From Bacteroidales bacterium (lineage in GTDB: Bacteria; Bacteroidota; Bacteroidia; Bacteroidales; UBA932): a stretch of DNA of 53,978 bases. The DNA is taken from NCBI GenBank assembly GCA_004552965.1, contig SFMU01000006.1, positions 1 to 53,978 on the forward strand, given 5' to 3'. Numbering within the stretch: the first letter of the stretch is position 1; every line of letters starts with the position of its first letter. A program made the translations under genes and the position numbers. Below are positions 25,465 to 34,542 of the stretch, one piece after another. The notes beneath the pieces are model-generated. The model did no database searches. It had not been told where the DNA came from and was given only the letters and a program-made list of their open reading frames with translations.

Positions 25465-27045
25465 ATGAAAAGAACTAACAATTTCCTTGTGATTGCCCTT
25501 GCCGCGAGCCTGCTGTTCCAGGCTTGCGCCAATCAGGAATCCGGCAGTTTCGAAGCGGTCAACCGCCAGGCTGCCCAAGAGTATCTGGAACCTATCAGAC
25601 CTGCCTATGAAGGACGCAATCCTGCATGGAACGGTTTTGCCCGCAAGTTCCTCTATGCCCCGTCATTCGACTTCCCGAAGATGGACGGAGCCGTCTCCTA
25701 CAAGTTCACCATCAAGGACACCCGTTCGGAGGCAACCTGGAGTTTCGAAGCAGACTCTCCGGATGCCAATCTTTCTCCGGTCTGGAACGACATCCATCCG
25801 GCTGACGTCCATCTGACAGTCGAAGCCATCGGTGCAGACGGAAAAGTGCTCGGAACAGTCGGAGAAAGGGATTTCCTGCGTGACTTCCCGTTCCAGGGAC
25901 CTTACCCGGGGAAGGCCATGCCATATCGCGAGTCAGCGCTCAGGGCCGCCCTCTACACCCATAGGATGCCGGCAGTACAGAACTGGAAGAACCAGACTGT
26001 ACCTGATCTCAGCTACTGCCTGAATGCCTACCCTTGCAAAATCATCGGAGCGACCATCCAGAACGAAGTTTTCATCGCCGAGCAAATCCCTGCCCTCAGG
26101 GAGGAGGCCCTCCAGATTGCCCGCAATGCCGCCACCTTCCTCATCAATTCAAGCCGTCCCGAGGGAGACCCTCTCGAGTTCTTCCCGCCGACCTTCTACG
26201 AGGATGAGGCACAGGCAGGAAGGGCCGACAACAAGGGTTGGGCCATGATGATGGAACCGACAAAAGCCGGAAATGGCTTCCTCGACCTGTTCAGGGCAAC
26301 CGGAGACAGCCTCTATCTCGACAGGGCTCTCAAGATTGCAAACACCTACAAAAAGCTCCAGGCTGAAGACGGTTCCTTCCCGGTCAAGGTGAATTTCGTC
26401 ACGGGAGTCCCGATGAACGATGCAAAGATTACCCACGAATACCTCCTGCCGTTCCTCAGCCGTCTGGAAACCGAATTCGGTGTGTACGACTACACTGACC
26501 TGAAGGAGAAATCCCTGAAATGGATGAGAGAGGTTCCGATGAAGGCTTTCGACCTTGAGGGCTCATTTGAGGACACCTACGGCTACGGATGCGCCCCTTA
26601 CCAGAACCTGACAAACTGCACCTCTGCACGCTTTGCATGCTATCTCCTGATGCAGGACAACCCTTCCGAAGAGGACATCGCAGACGCCATCGACCTCATC
26701 AGGCTGTCCGAAGACCAGTTCGTCCACTGGGACTATCTCCCGGACGATGTCACGGGAGTACGCGAAATTCCAACCCCGAGCACATTCGAGCAGTACTTCT
26801 GCTATGAGCCGGTCGATGCCAGCAGCGCCAACATGGCCGATGCATATCTGAGCCTTTACGCTGTCACCGGAGACCGCCTGGCCCTGGAGAAAGCCAGAGC
26901 CCTGATGGACCATCTCACAATCCTCCAGAACCAGATTACCGGTATGATCATCTCCATCGACGAACCGGTCGAATACTTCTGGATCAACTGCAACTATGGC
27001 TCTCTGACCACCCTGATGAAGCTTGCGGAAGTTACCGGGGAATGA
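25465..27045 (+). CDS. Lipoprotein with an alpha/alpha-toroid (six-hairpin glycosidase-like) domain
   Basis: The 526-residue lipoprotein has cysteine 21 (FQAC). Residues 25-145 form a beta-rich N-terminal domain (YKFTIKDTRSEATWSFEADS). The rest consists of repeated amphipathic helix pairs (GNGFLDLFRATGDSLYLDRA, ANTYKKLQAEDGSF, YLSLYAVTGDRLALEKARAL), which is the pattern of six-hairpin glycosidases and related epimerases or lyases. I cannot assign a GH or PL family or point to catalytic residues with confidence. It follows the CotH-kinase gene by 27 nt and probably shares its transcript, so the two may act together on a surface glycan or glycoprotein. Confidence 0.7.
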   Translation: MKRTNNFLVIALAASLLFQACANQESGSFEAVNRQAAQEYLEPIRPAYEGRNPAWNGFARKFLYAPSFDFPKMDGAVSYKFTIKDTRSEATWSFEADSPDANLSPVWNDIHPADVHLTVEAIGADGKVLGTVGERDFLRDFPFQGPYPGKAMPYRESALRAALYTHRMPAVQNWKNQTVPDLSYCLNAYPCKIIGATIQNEVFIAEQIPALREEALQIARNAATFLINSSRPEGDPLEFFPPTFYEDEAQAGRADNKGWAMMMEPTKAGNGFLDLFRATGDSLYLDRALKIANTYKKLQAEDGSFPVKVNFVTGVPMNDAKITHEYLLPFLSRLETEFGVYDYTDLKEKSLKWMREVPMKAFDLEGSFEDTYGYGCAPYQNLTNCTSARFACYLLMQDNPSEEDIADAIDLIRLSEDQFVHWDYLPDDVTGVREIPTPSTFEQYFCYEPVDASSANMADAYLSLYAVTGDRLALEKARALMDHLTILQNQITGMIISIDEPVEYFWINCNYGSLTTLMKLAEVTGE

Positions 27046-27094
27046 TGATGTCCCGACATATTCCCATAGTCCCCGATGGCTTTTCGGCCTGCCT

Positions 27095-27124
27095 TTTGCA
27101 AATCGCGTAATATTGCTATTTTTG
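27095..27124 (+). promoter_or_regulatory. Promoter of the coiled-coil protein/hemW unit
   Basis: TTTG (27095-27098), an 18-nt spacer and TATTTTTG (27117-27124) match the Bacteroidetes promoter consensus closely. The predicted transcript start is near 27131. Confidence 0.8.
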
Positions 27125-27206
27125 CAGAAATATTCATTCAAGTCCCGCAAGTGCGGAACCTGATGATGTGAAGCCAGGCAAGACAACTTTAAACTTATAC
27201 ACGAAT

Positions 27207-28121
27207 ATGGCAGAAATCGATCCTATCATGGAGCGCCGCGAGCGCGAGGAACAGGAAAGGAAGAACGAAAGCCTCAGGAAACTGATGTACGGGCTGATTG
27301 CAGCGGCAGTGCTTCTGCTCGGAGCCCTGGTCTACATCTGGTCCAGCAAATCGGCTCTGGTCAAGGAGCTCAACGTTGAGAAAGAGGAACTTACCGAGCA
27401 GATGATTGCCCTCAAGGGGGACTATGACAGCCTTTCTTCCGACTATGAAAGCATCAACAGCCAGCTTGACTCTTCCAAGGAGGAGGTCAATCAGCTGATT
27501 GAAAGGATAAAGAAGACAGAGGCCACCAACAGGGCCCAGATGAGGAAATATGAAAAGGAACTCGGTACCCTCAGAAGCATCATGAGGAACTACATCGTCC
27601 AGATTGATTCCCTCAACACCCTCAACCACAAGCTCACAGCCGATGCTGCAGCAGCCCGCAGGGAAGCAGCCGCCAGCAGGGCCGAGAACGAGGAGCTCAA
27701 GGGAAAGGTTGACAATCTGTCAGGACAGGTGGCAGCAGGATCCGTCATCAAGTCCAGGGGACTGTCGATTGCCGCCTACAACTCTTCCGACAAAGTCACC
27801 GACAGAAGCAGCCGTGTGGTCAGACTCCTTACCACCCTCAGCCTCGTCGAGAACGATCTCGCCCCGAAAGGACCTGTCAGGGTCTACATCCGCGTGAAAG
27901 ATCCGGAAGGAGTGCTCCTCACCAACAGCACCCAGACATCGTTCGTCTTCGGAGGACAGTCGATGGTGGCATCCGCTTCCCGCGAGGTCGACTATCAGGG
28001 CAAGGAAGTCGAGCTGAGCATCTACCTCAACGAGATCCCTTCCTACGCACCTGGCATCTACACTGTCGAGGCTTACACGACCCAGGCCCTTCTGGGCAAG
28101 GCCGAACTTCTGCTCAGATAG
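27207..28121 (+). CDS. Membrane-anchored coiled-coil protein with a C-terminal beta domain
   Basis: The 304-residue protein has a charged cytosolic N-terminus (EIDPIMERREREEQERKNES), one membrane helix at about 28-48 and a long coiled coil at about 50-190 rich in Glu, Lys and heptad Leu. A folded beta-type domain follows (about 195-304) with RVYIRVKDPEGVLLTNS. Similar single-pass proteins are widespread in Bacteroidales, but I do not know a function. The ATG at 27207 is preferred to the in-frame GTG at 27168 because MAEIDP begins the conserved-looking part. The hemW gene begins 3 nt after its stop. Confidence 0.75.
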   Translation: MAEIDPIMERREREEQERKNESLRKLMYGLIAAAVLLLGALVYIWSSKSALVKELNVEKEELTEQMIALKGDYDSLSSDYESINSQLDSSKEEVNQLIERIKKTEATNRAQMRKYEKELGTLRSIMRNYIVQIDSLNTLNHKLTADAAAARREAAASRAENEELKGKVDNLSGQVAAGSVIKSRGLSIAAYNSSDKVTDRSSRVVRLLTTLSLVENDLAPKGPVRVYIRVKDPEGVLLTNSTQTSFVFGGQSMVASASREVDYQGKEVELSIYLNEIPSYAPGIYTVEAYTTQALLGKAELLLR

Positions 28122-28124
28122 GAA

Positions 28125-29282
28125 GTGGTCTACCTTCACGTCCCCTTCTGCAGAAGTTTCTGCACCTACTGCGGCTTCTATTCGGAGACGTGCAGCAAAA
28201 GCCGTCAGAGCGAGCTGTTCAATGAATATGCCGACGCAGTCCTGACTGAAGCGGAAGAAAGAAAAGAAGAAATCAGGAGCAATCCGCTCCGCACTCTCTA
28301 CATCGGAGGAGGCACCCCATCGGTGCTTCCTCCTGATGTTCTGCGACGGGTGGTACAAGGCATCCGGAGAGTTCAGGGAGGCACCCCTCTTCGCGAATTC
28401 ACCATCGAAGTCAACCCCGAAGACATCGTGGAAAAGGGCGATGAATATCTCGCCGGACTTCTTGACCTCGGCGTCACCAGAATCAGCATGGGCATCCAGT
28501 CCTTCGACGACGGCATCCTCCGCTGGATGAACCGCCGGCACGATTCGGCCCGCGCCAGGAAGGCATATTCAATGATCCGCCGGGCAGCAGGGCATGCCGG
28601 GAAAGATATCGAAGTGAGCATAGACCTTATCTTCGGAGTCCCGGGACTTGACCTGCAGACCTGGGAGAGAACCATCAGCGCCGCCCTCTCCCTTGGAAAG
28701 GACGAAGGCTTCAAGGCCCCTGACCACATCTCGGCCTACCAGCTTTCCATTGAGGAAGGAAGCGCCCTCGAGGAGAAGATTGCCCGGGGAGAATGTACAG
28801 AAGCTTCCGATGAGGACTGTTACAGGCAATACCGGACCCTCTGCAGGAAGTTGCGCCAGGAGGGCTACAACCACTATGAGATCTCCAATTTTGCAATCCC
28901 CGGCAAGGAGGCAGTCCACAACAGCGCCTACTGGAACAGGACTCCCTACGTCGGTCTGGGGCCGGGTGCCCACTCGCTCACAATCAGGGATGACGGACAG
29001 CAGGTCAGGTCCTGGAACACTCAGGTCCTGCCGGCCAGGGGGAAAACATATTCAAGAGAAATGGAAGTGCTCTCCGACGAGGACATCCGGGTGGAAAGGA
29101 TCATGCTCGGGCTACGCACTTCGGCAGGGCTTCCCGCAGATGAACTGTCCCTCCTTGCCGGAAAGGCTGCGCTGGAAAAGCAAACCGCAGCAGGTTGCCT
29201 GGCCATCGGTCCGGACGGAAGGGCCAGAATCCCGGAAGAGCGTTTCTTCGTCTCGGATGAGATCATCGGCTCCCTGGTGTGA
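28125..29282 (+). CDS. hemW: Radical SAM heme chaperone HemW
   Basis: The 385-residue cytosolic radical SAM protein begins VYLHVPFCRSFCTYCGFYSE. The 4Fe-4S cysteines are Cys9, Cys13 and Cys16 (CxxxCxxC). GGGTPSVLP and the SMGIQSFDD strand are typical of the oxygen-independent coproporphyrinogen oxidase-like group, and the length matches HemW. HemW binds heme and delivers it to respiratory proteins rather than oxidising coproporphyrinogen. The start is a GTG at 28125, forced by the family's very short N-terminus before the first cysteine. It is 3 nt after the coiled-coil gene. A 37-bp direct repeat begins at its stop codon. Confidence 0.9.
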   Translation: MVYLHVPFCRSFCTYCGFYSETCSKSRQSELFNEYADAVLTEAEERKEEIRSNPLRTLYIGGGTPSVLPPDVLRRVVQGIRRVQGGTPLREFTIEVNPEDIVEKGDEYLAGLLDLGVTRISMGIQSFDDGILRWMNRRHDSARARKAYSMIRRAAGHAGKDIEVSIDLIFGVPGLDLQTWERTISAALSLGKDEGFKAPDHISAYQLSIEEGSALEEKIARGECTEASDEDCYRQYRTLCRKLRQEGYNHYEISNFAIPGKEAVHNSAYWNRTPYVGLGPGAHSLTIRDDGQQVRSWNTQVLPARGKTYSREMEVLSDEDIRVERIMLGLRTSAGLPADELSLLAGKAALEKQTAAGCLAIGPDGRARIPEERFFVSDEIIGSLV

Positions 29283-29378
29283 CTTCTTCATGTTCAATCA
29301 TTCATTCCGGCGATGCCGGACTCCGAGGCCGCCGACACCAAGGTGTGACTACTTCATATTCATAATTCCATTCCTGCG
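29276..29378 (+). repeat. Imperfect 37-bp direct repeat at the hemW 3' end
   Basis: The segment 29276-29312, which includes the hemW stop, recurs at 29342-29378 with most bases unchanged (both begin GGTGTGACT and share CTTCAT and CATTCC). The offset is 66 bp. It looks like an old tandem duplication that copied the end of the gene. The rest of 29283-29484 holds a promoter and no gene. Confidence 0.6.
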
Positions 29379-29449
29379 GCCAAAGTGAACAAAAACAACG
29401 ATTCGAAGCGGATTACGCAGAATCGTAGGCAAAAAACACACAATTTTTG

Positions 29450-29457
29450 TATGTTTG
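29450..29457 (+). promoter_or_regulatory. -7 element of the small membrane protein gene
   Basis: TATGTTTG matches TAnnTTTG and lies 27 nt before the ATG at 29485. A -33 TTTG is not evident. Confidence 0.55.
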
Positions 29458-29484
29458 TAGATACTGACAAAAACACTCATCGAA

Positions 29485-29952
29485 ATGAAATACTTTATCC
29501 GATCGGTAAAATACTTTTTCTACTACATTCTGATCCTTATCGTGATTATGGCCGTGCTGGTGGCAGCCGGTCTGGTCGAACCTGACCCGGCAACGATGTT
29601 CCGCAACGGTTTCAAGTCCGTCGGGCAGATTCTCCTGCTGTTCGCCGTTGTCGCAGCAATCTACCCGAAAGTAGGCTTCTGCAAGCGTAAGGCAGTGGTC
29701 GAAGGTGAATTCGAAGACCTGAAGGACGGAATCAAGATCATCATGGAAGACAGGGGCTACAGGCTCGAAAGCGAGAACGGCGAAAAAATGACCTTCCGCC
29801 TGGCCAGCAAGATCAACGCCGTCGCCAGGATGCTTGAAGACAGGGTCACTGTCTGCGCAGTACCGGACGGCCTGGAAGTTGAAGGAATCACCAAGGACGT
29901 CATCCGCATAATCAGCAATCTCGAATACAGGCTGCGGAGCGGCAATGAATGA
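29485..29952 (+). CDS. Small conserved inner membrane protein
   Basis: The 155-residue protein has two membrane helices (about residues 9-29 and 46-62) joined by a short loop (VEPDPATMFRNGF). A cytosolic domain of about 90 residues follows with MEDRGYRLESENGEKMTFRL and alternating strands and helices. No motif points to an enzyme. I recognise it only as the kind of small membrane protein kept in Bacteroidales genomes. It is followed after 77 nt by the DUF2007 gene in the same direction, possibly on the same transcript. Confidence 0.65.
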   Translation: MKYFIRSVKYFFYYILILIVIMAVLVAAGLVEPDPATMFRNGFKSVGQILLLFAVVAAIYPKVGFCKRKAVVEGEFEDLKDGIKIIMEDRGYRLESENGEKMTFRLASKINAVARMLEDRVTVCAVPDGLEVEGITKDVIRIISNLEYRLRSGNE

Positions 29953-30029
29953 ATTCCGCAATGCACACAGCAGAAGAGTATGAACTTGCGGACCACAAGT
30001 GAACAATCAACCTCAAACTACACTATACC

Positions 30030-30266
30030 ATGGCAGATTTAAAGACAGTAGCATCTTTCACCGATGCAATGAGCGCACACATCACGGCAGGAATGCTGAC
30101 CGATAACGGGATACCGGCAGGCGTCTTCGGAGAGAACTCTTCCTATGTCTGTCTGAACTCCGTCAATCCGATCGAAGTCAAGGTCAATCCTGAGGACTAC
30201 GATGCAGCAATGGCACTTCTCAAGGAGATGGCTGAACAGAATCCGGAAGAAGCCGACATTCAATAG
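30030..30266 (+). CDS. DUF2007-family putative signal-transducing protein
   Basis: The 78-residue protein has the DUF2007 layout: LKTVASFTDAMSAHITAGML, then a hydrophobic strand and PIEVKVNPEDYDAAMALL near the C-terminus. This is a small ferredoxin-like alpha/beta fold of unknown role, often annotated as putative signal transducing protein. The last 7 bp overlap the end of the convergent GH43 gene. There are no catalytic residues to point to. Confidence 0.82.
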   Translation: MADLKTVASFTDAMSAHITAGMLTDNGIPAGVFGENSSYVCLNSVNPIEVKVNPEDYDAAMALLKEMAEQNPEEADIQ

Positions 30267-31297
30267 GCCTTGCCGTCAAAATCGGTAACGACCCTTCCTT
30301 CACCGTCTATCCACATCCTGTTTATGCAGGTAACCCTGTCATTGGACGGGAATGATGAAACTTCGGGCGCATGGCGATGGTAGATTATCCATTCCGGCGC
30401 CCCTTTCTCATTGAAGATCACACTATTGTGACCGGGAGAGCTAACTGCCGGAAGCCCGCCCGGAGACATTCCGTCGGCATCGGATGTGTAGAGAATCGGA
30501 TTGTAGTCAGCCTTGTTCCATGGCCCGAGAGGAGAAGGTGCCGTCTGGACGCCAACGCCGTAGTCCCCCATGTGGGTCTCATTTGCCGAATACGTCATGT
30601 AGTAGGTGCCTTCGTACTTGAAGACAGTAGGACCCTCATTGCAGCGGACATTCCTCGGGACGCTCTTCAGTTCCCAATCGGCATATTCCTCATTCACAGG
30701 CATTATCGGCCCGTCGATCCTGGTCAGGTCCGCTGTCAGGCGGGCCTGTCGCAGAGCTCCGTATCCGGCAGGAAACTCAGGGGAAGCAGCATTCTCGCTG
30801 AAATAGAGGTAAGCGGACCCGTCATCGTCAATGAATATGTTGGCATCAATCGCATTCTTCCCCTCCAGGTGAATCAGCGGGGCGGCAATCAGGGTGAATG
30901 GACCACAAGGAGAATCCCCTACTCCGAGGTTCGTGTCCAAAGTCCCTGTCGCAGGATTCCAGCCGCTGTAGGTAAGGTAGTATCTGCCATTAATCAAATG
31001 AACCTCACTGGCCCAGATGCAGGTCTTCAGCGGATCGTCTTCCGGAAAGACTGCAATCGGACCGAGGCATTCCCAGGTCTGAAGGTCAGCTGACCGGTAG
31101 CTCACAAGTCCGGTGTCCGTACTTGCGGAAAGATAATAGTTGCCTTCAAACATGCTGACGCACGGGTCGGCCACGGTGAGAATCTCTCCCTTCTCGGTCA
31201 TAAGAGGATTGGTGATTATCCTGTTCCCCGAGCAGGAGATGGCGATAGCGGCTGCGAGCAGGGCGAAAAGGGTTGCAAGGTGTCTTGGCATATTCAT
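30260..31297 (-). CDS. GH43-family glycosidase, lipoprotein
   Basis: The 345-residue lipoprotein has cysteine 22 (AISC). It has the five-bladed propeller of GH43-type enzymes with all three expected acidic residues: Asp44 in VADPCVSM (general base), an Asp in AIDANIFIDDDG (pKa modulator) and the Glu in RCNEGPTVFKYEG (general acid). GH43 enzymes act mostly on alpha-L-arabinofuranosides and beta-D-xylosides. The exact specificity cannot be read here. It is not next to a SusCD pair. The ATG at 31291 is an equally possible start. It is probably transcribed from its own or the upstream DUF3109 unit. Confidence 0.88.
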   Translation of the reverse strand: MNMPRHLATLFALLAAAIAISCSGNRIITNPLMTEKGEILTVADPCVSMFEGNYYLSASTDTGLVSYRSADLQTWECLGPIAVFPEDDPLKTCIWASEVHLINGRYYLTYSGWNPATGTLDTNLGVGDSPCGPFTLIAAPLIHLEGKNAIDANIFIDDDGSAYLYFSENAASPEFPAGYGALRQARLTADLTRIDGPIMPVNEEYADWELKSVPRNVRCNEGPTVFKYEGTYYMTYSANETHMGDYGVGVQTAPSPLGPWNKADYNPILYTSDADGMSPGGLPAVSSPGHNSVIFNEKGAPEWIIYHRHAPEVSSFPSNDRVTCINRMWIDGEGRVVTDFDGKAY

Positions 31298-31331
31298 AAT
31301 TATTTACATTTCCACAAAAACAGATCGCGCG

Positions 31332-31964
31332 TCAATCGGCAAGGATCATCTTGGCGGCTTCGCAAAGTGCTGCGTAGAACTCTTCGCCATAGGCTGCGAC
31401 AAGCGGTTCGCGAAGGAACTGGTAGACCCGCACACCTTCTCGCCGCCCTTTCTCATAGGCATCGGCGCAGATGTCCCATCGATGGAGATTCAGAGCAATT
31501 CCACCGCTTGAGAGTTTCTGCACACGAATCGGATAGAGCCAGCAGGAAATCGGCTTGCGGAAGTTGCAGGACCCATTGAAGAAGCATCTCTCGATCGAGC
31601 AGAAACAGTTTCCCTTTTCGTCGAAAGTAGTGTAGGCGCATTCCTCCGACCCGTCGACGACCGGGGTCACGATGTCTCCGTCGCGGTCCACGATGAAGAA
31701 GCCATCTTTGTCGACCTGCGCGCGTCCGACAGGACGCATCAGCTTCGAATATGTCGGATAATGCTCCTCGAGAGGCTCCAGCTCGGACTCTTCAAGTGGA
31801 GCGCCGCTGTCTCCGATGATGCAGCAGCAGCCTTTGCATACTTCATAGTCGCAGGAGAAATATTCAGTGATCACATCCTCTGCGACAAGGATGTCCCCGA
31901 TCTGTACGATGGTGCCGAAAGGATTCTTTCTCTTTTTGCCCGATGGCTTTCTATCTGATGACAT
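31332..31964 (-). CDS. DUF3109-family cysteine-rich protein
   Basis: The 210-residue cytosolic protein is rich in clustered cysteines: CDYEVCKGCCC near residue 35 and CFCSIERCFFNGSC further on, followed by KPISCWLYPIRV. This is the DUF3109 pattern, related to YkgJ-type cysteine cluster proteins that probably bind a metal or Fe-S cluster. The frame is open further upstream, but MSSDRKPSGKK at 31964 begins the family-like part. This start lies 14 nt inside the end of the M16-like gene, suggesting coupled translation. The function is unknown. Confidence 0.85.
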   Translation of the reverse strand: MSSDRKPSGKKRKNPFGTIVQIGDILVAEDVITEYFSCDYEVCKGCCCIIGDSGAPLEESELEPLEEHYPTYSKLMRPVGRAQVDKDGFFIVDRDGDIVTPVVDGSEECAYTTFDEKGNCFCSIERCFFNGSCNFRKPISCWLYPIRVQKLSSGGIALNLHRWDICADAYEKGRREGVRVYQFLREPLVAAYGEEFYAALCEAAKMILAD

Positions 31965-34476
31965 ATTCAACTTTTCTTCCTTGTGACAATGTGCCCAGGA
32001 TTGCCTGAACCTGCTGTGGCTGAACCGCATTGATCTTGTTGGCATAGCCCGTCAGCATGTCCTTTCCGGAACTGTAGCGCATCAGAAGGGCATCGATGTA
32101 GGAGACCCTGTCCGAGAGTGCCGCGGCATAGGATGCCGAGAACGTAGCCTTCAGGAGACCGAGCAGGCCGGGATCGACCGGAGCCGCCAGCGCAGTGGCA
32201 AGAGCCTGCCTGATGAACAGGAAAGCATCCGTCGAGTCCCTCAATGCGACCGTCTCCTCAGGCAGTCCTTCGTCAGGGCAAGGGGTGAAGATGAAACGGA
32301 TTTCCATGATGTCCTGCGGGAAGACACCGAATGATTTCTGCATCGACACCGAATAGCCTATCTTCGACAGCTCTGCCGTCAGCGACCGGTCCAGAACCAT
32401 TGCAGCCAGATGGAAGGCAAAAAGGTTGTCCGGAGTGTATTTCTGTGAGCCGGCAAGCCCGATCTCGACCCGAGGAGAAGGGCCGTCACCGATCTGGGTG
32501 AAGGTACCGGGTTCGAACTTGTAGGATGAACTGATCCTGGATCCGGCTCCCCTGCTGATTCTGAAACAGCCCAGATAGGTCGAGAGAATCTTCTGGGTGG
32601 TATCGTACGGGAGATCCCCCACAAGGACGAGCACTCCGTCGTTGATCTTCATGAACTGGGAGTCGAAGAAGACCTTTGCCGATTCGTAGGTCTGGTCGGT
32701 CAGGGCGGCAGGATTCTTCACTGTCGGATAAGGATTGTCAGGAAAGAGAAGACTGTCGACCCTGTCACATGACAGAACCGATTTCTGGTAGCCGGCATAA
32801 ACGTCAAAAGAGGATTTCCTGAGATTCCTGCTGTTGGAAACGGACAGCAGGGAACGCAAGACGAGGGCCAGCTGGTTGGTTGCGGCCGTGCCGGTTATCC
32901 TCAGGTCGGCAGGACTGACCTTCATGTTCATCTCGATCCCGTTGATCCTCATGAGACGGCCGAAATCAAGTCCCGTCAGTCCTGATACATCCGAAGCGGC
33001 AAGGATGTCGGAAAGGAAGGCGCCCTCTCCGGGCTGCAAAGTCCGGGAAGCGGAATAGCCGCCCTTCACCATCAGGGCATAGCCGAATTTCCCCTTGAGG
33101 CTCGGATCTTTCTTGTAGACTACCTTTATGTCATTGGCGAACATCCAGGTCTCGCCACCTGAGACAGCATCGGGCGAAACGGATTTCAACTTGGTCTTGC
33201 CCCTGTCTGACCAGAGGTTGACAGTGTCTTTCTTGACGACATTCCACCGTATGGTAGGTCTGTCCAGAAGTGAAACTGTCTTCCATGTCGATGAAAAGAC
33301 CGTCATACGGGTCCATTCATCGCAAATCGCCTCATCACCGGTCCAGTGGACTGACATGTTGCCGGTCTTAGAAAGAAGAGCCTCGACAAAATTGTTGAAC
33401 AGATCCCTTTCTGCAGCGGAATCCATTGTCTTGGATGTGAAGAAGGCTGCTTTTGTGGCAGGCAGAGCCAGGTCCGCTCCGGTCAGGTAATTGGAAATGC
33501 ACATCCGAACGAGATCGTCATTGGTCTGAGGGCGGAGCATCTGCTTGTAGACATAGTCACGGGAGGCTAAATATTCACCTTCCGTCGCCCCTCTCATGGA
33601 AGTCTCCGAGAGAACCGAGGCAACTGCGGCTGTTGTCTGGACCATCTGATCCTCGTCTGCAGACACCTTGACGATGAAGTGCTCGTCCCCAAGAGTCTGC
33701 GAGCTTCCGACATATTCCACGTCAAAGGATTTCACCTTCACGTTCCTGTTCATGAATGCCATCCTCAGCCTGTCCTTGACAATTTCGGCAAGCTCGAGGC
33801 AGAAAAGCCTGGACATGAACGGCTGGATGGTGTTCATCTGCGCGTCAGGGAAACGCGGGGTGCGGAAGTCGACCGTCAGTGTCGAAGTTTCGGATGGCGT
33901 CAGGGAATATTCAGGGCCGTTTCCGCCCGTGAAGGAATATTCAGGCTTCGAATATTCCGGGGTCCTGGACGGCACCATCAATGAAAAGACCTTCATCCTT
34001 TCGAGAATGGTTGCGGGAGTGACGTTGCCGGCCACCACGATGGCATGCTGGCAAGGTTTGGACGCAATCATGTCGAACATCATCAGAAGAGTCGTGTCGG
34101 ACGCCGCCTGGTCATAGACCGGAACATTGTCGAAGCGGAAGATGGTCGACCCCTCGCTGAAGGAGACGAAACCTTCCGGGCGGCAGCCTATGCTTTTCCT
34201 GTTCAGGAATCTGTAAGGAACCGACTTGTTGAAGTGAGGCAGGGACGAGAGTTCGTTCCTGGCAGAAAGGGTGTCTGTACATCCCTTCCTCACCAAAGCG
34301 AAATCGGCCATCCCGGCCTGGGCGGGATTGGTGACTATGTAGTATGAGATACCGTTGGGCAGAGCGCCTGCTACTACAGATGGGTCAGGAGCGAGAGGCG
34401 GCATGTTCTGGGCTGGCATGCTTATTGATAAAAGAAGCATGAAGACAGTCCATATTATCGACAACCTGATTTTCAT
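31951..34476 (-). CDS. M16-family peptidase homologue lacking the zinc motif
   Basis: The 841-residue exported protein (signal MKIRLSIIWTVFMLLLSISM) has two or more M16/insulinase-like alpha/beta repeats. PDPSVVAGALPNGISYYIV is typical of the family start and later VLVLVGDLPYDTTQKILST resembles an M16 beta strand. The zinc motif HxxEH, expected some 30 residues after the first strand, is absent. The segment there reads RNELSSLPHFNKSVPYRFLN. The protein is therefore likely inactive. The start is set at 34476 because a good Shine-Dalgarno GGAGG (minus strand, 34484-34488) lies 7 nt upstream and the -7 element at 34495-34502 excludes the ATG at 34497. DUF3109 overlaps its end by 14 nt. Confidence 0.8.
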   Translation of the reverse strand: MKIRLSIIWTVFMLLLSISMPAQNMPPLAPDPSVVAGALPNGISYYIVTNPAQAGMADFALVRKGCTDTLSARNELSSLPHFNKSVPYRFLNRKSIGCRPEGFVSFSEGSTIFRFDNVPVYDQAASDTTLLMMFDMIASKPCQHAIVVAGNVTPATILERMKVFSLMVPSRTPEYSKPEYSFTGGNGPEYSLTPSETSTLTVDFRTPRFPDAQMNTIQPFMSRLFCLELAEIVKDRLRMAFMNRNVKVKSFDVEYVGSSQTLGDEHFIVKVSADEDQMVQTTAAVASVLSETSMRGATEGEYLASRDYVYKQMLRPQTNDDLVRMCISNYLTGADLALPATKAAFFTSKTMDSAAERDLFNNFVEALLSKTGNMSVHWTGDEAICDEWTRMTVFSSTWKTVSLLDRPTIRWNVVKKDTVNLWSDRGKTKLKSVSPDAVSGGETWMFANDIKVVYKKDPSLKGKFGYALMVKGGYSASRTLQPGEGAFLSDILAASDVSGLTGLDFGRLMRINGIEMNMKVSPADLRITGTAATNQLALVLRSLLSVSNSRNLRKSSFDVYAGYQKSVLSCDRVDSLLFPDNPYPTVKNPAALTDQTYESAKVFFDSQFMKINDGVLVLVGDLPYDTTQKILSTYLGCFRISRGAGSRISSSYKFEPGTFTQIGDGPSPRVEIGLAGSQKYTPDNLFAFHLAAMVLDRSLTAELSKIGYSVSMQKSFGVFPQDIMEIRFIFTPCPDEGLPEETVALRDSTDAFLFIRQALATALAAPVDPGLLGLLKATFSASYAAALSDRVSYIDALLMRYSSGKDMLTGYANKINAVQPQQVQAILGTLSQGRKVEYVIR

Positions 34477-34494
34477 AACGTAACCTCCTATCAG

Positions 34495-34502
34495 CAAATT
34501 TA
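34495..34502 (-). promoter_or_regulatory. -7 element of the M16-like gene
   Basis: On the minus strand this reads TAAATTTG, a perfect TAnnTTTG. A TTTG at 34518-34521 is only 15 nt upstream, shorter than usual. It sits back to back with the promoter of the TPR gene. Confidence 0.55.
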
Positions 34503-34534
34503 GCCATTATTGCTCAACAAACGTAAAAAATTAT

Positions 34535-34542
34535 TATTTTTG
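34535..34542 (+). promoter_or_regulatory. -7 element of the TPR gene
   Basis: TATTTTTG matches TAnnTTTG and lies about 90 nt before the ATG at 34633. The leader is long and A-rich before the start. Confidence 0.6.

Noticed and set aside
28125..29282. Annotation as coproporphyrinogen III oxidase HemN
   Set aside because: The very short N-terminus before CxxxCxxC and the length fit HemW, the heme chaperone, better than HemN.
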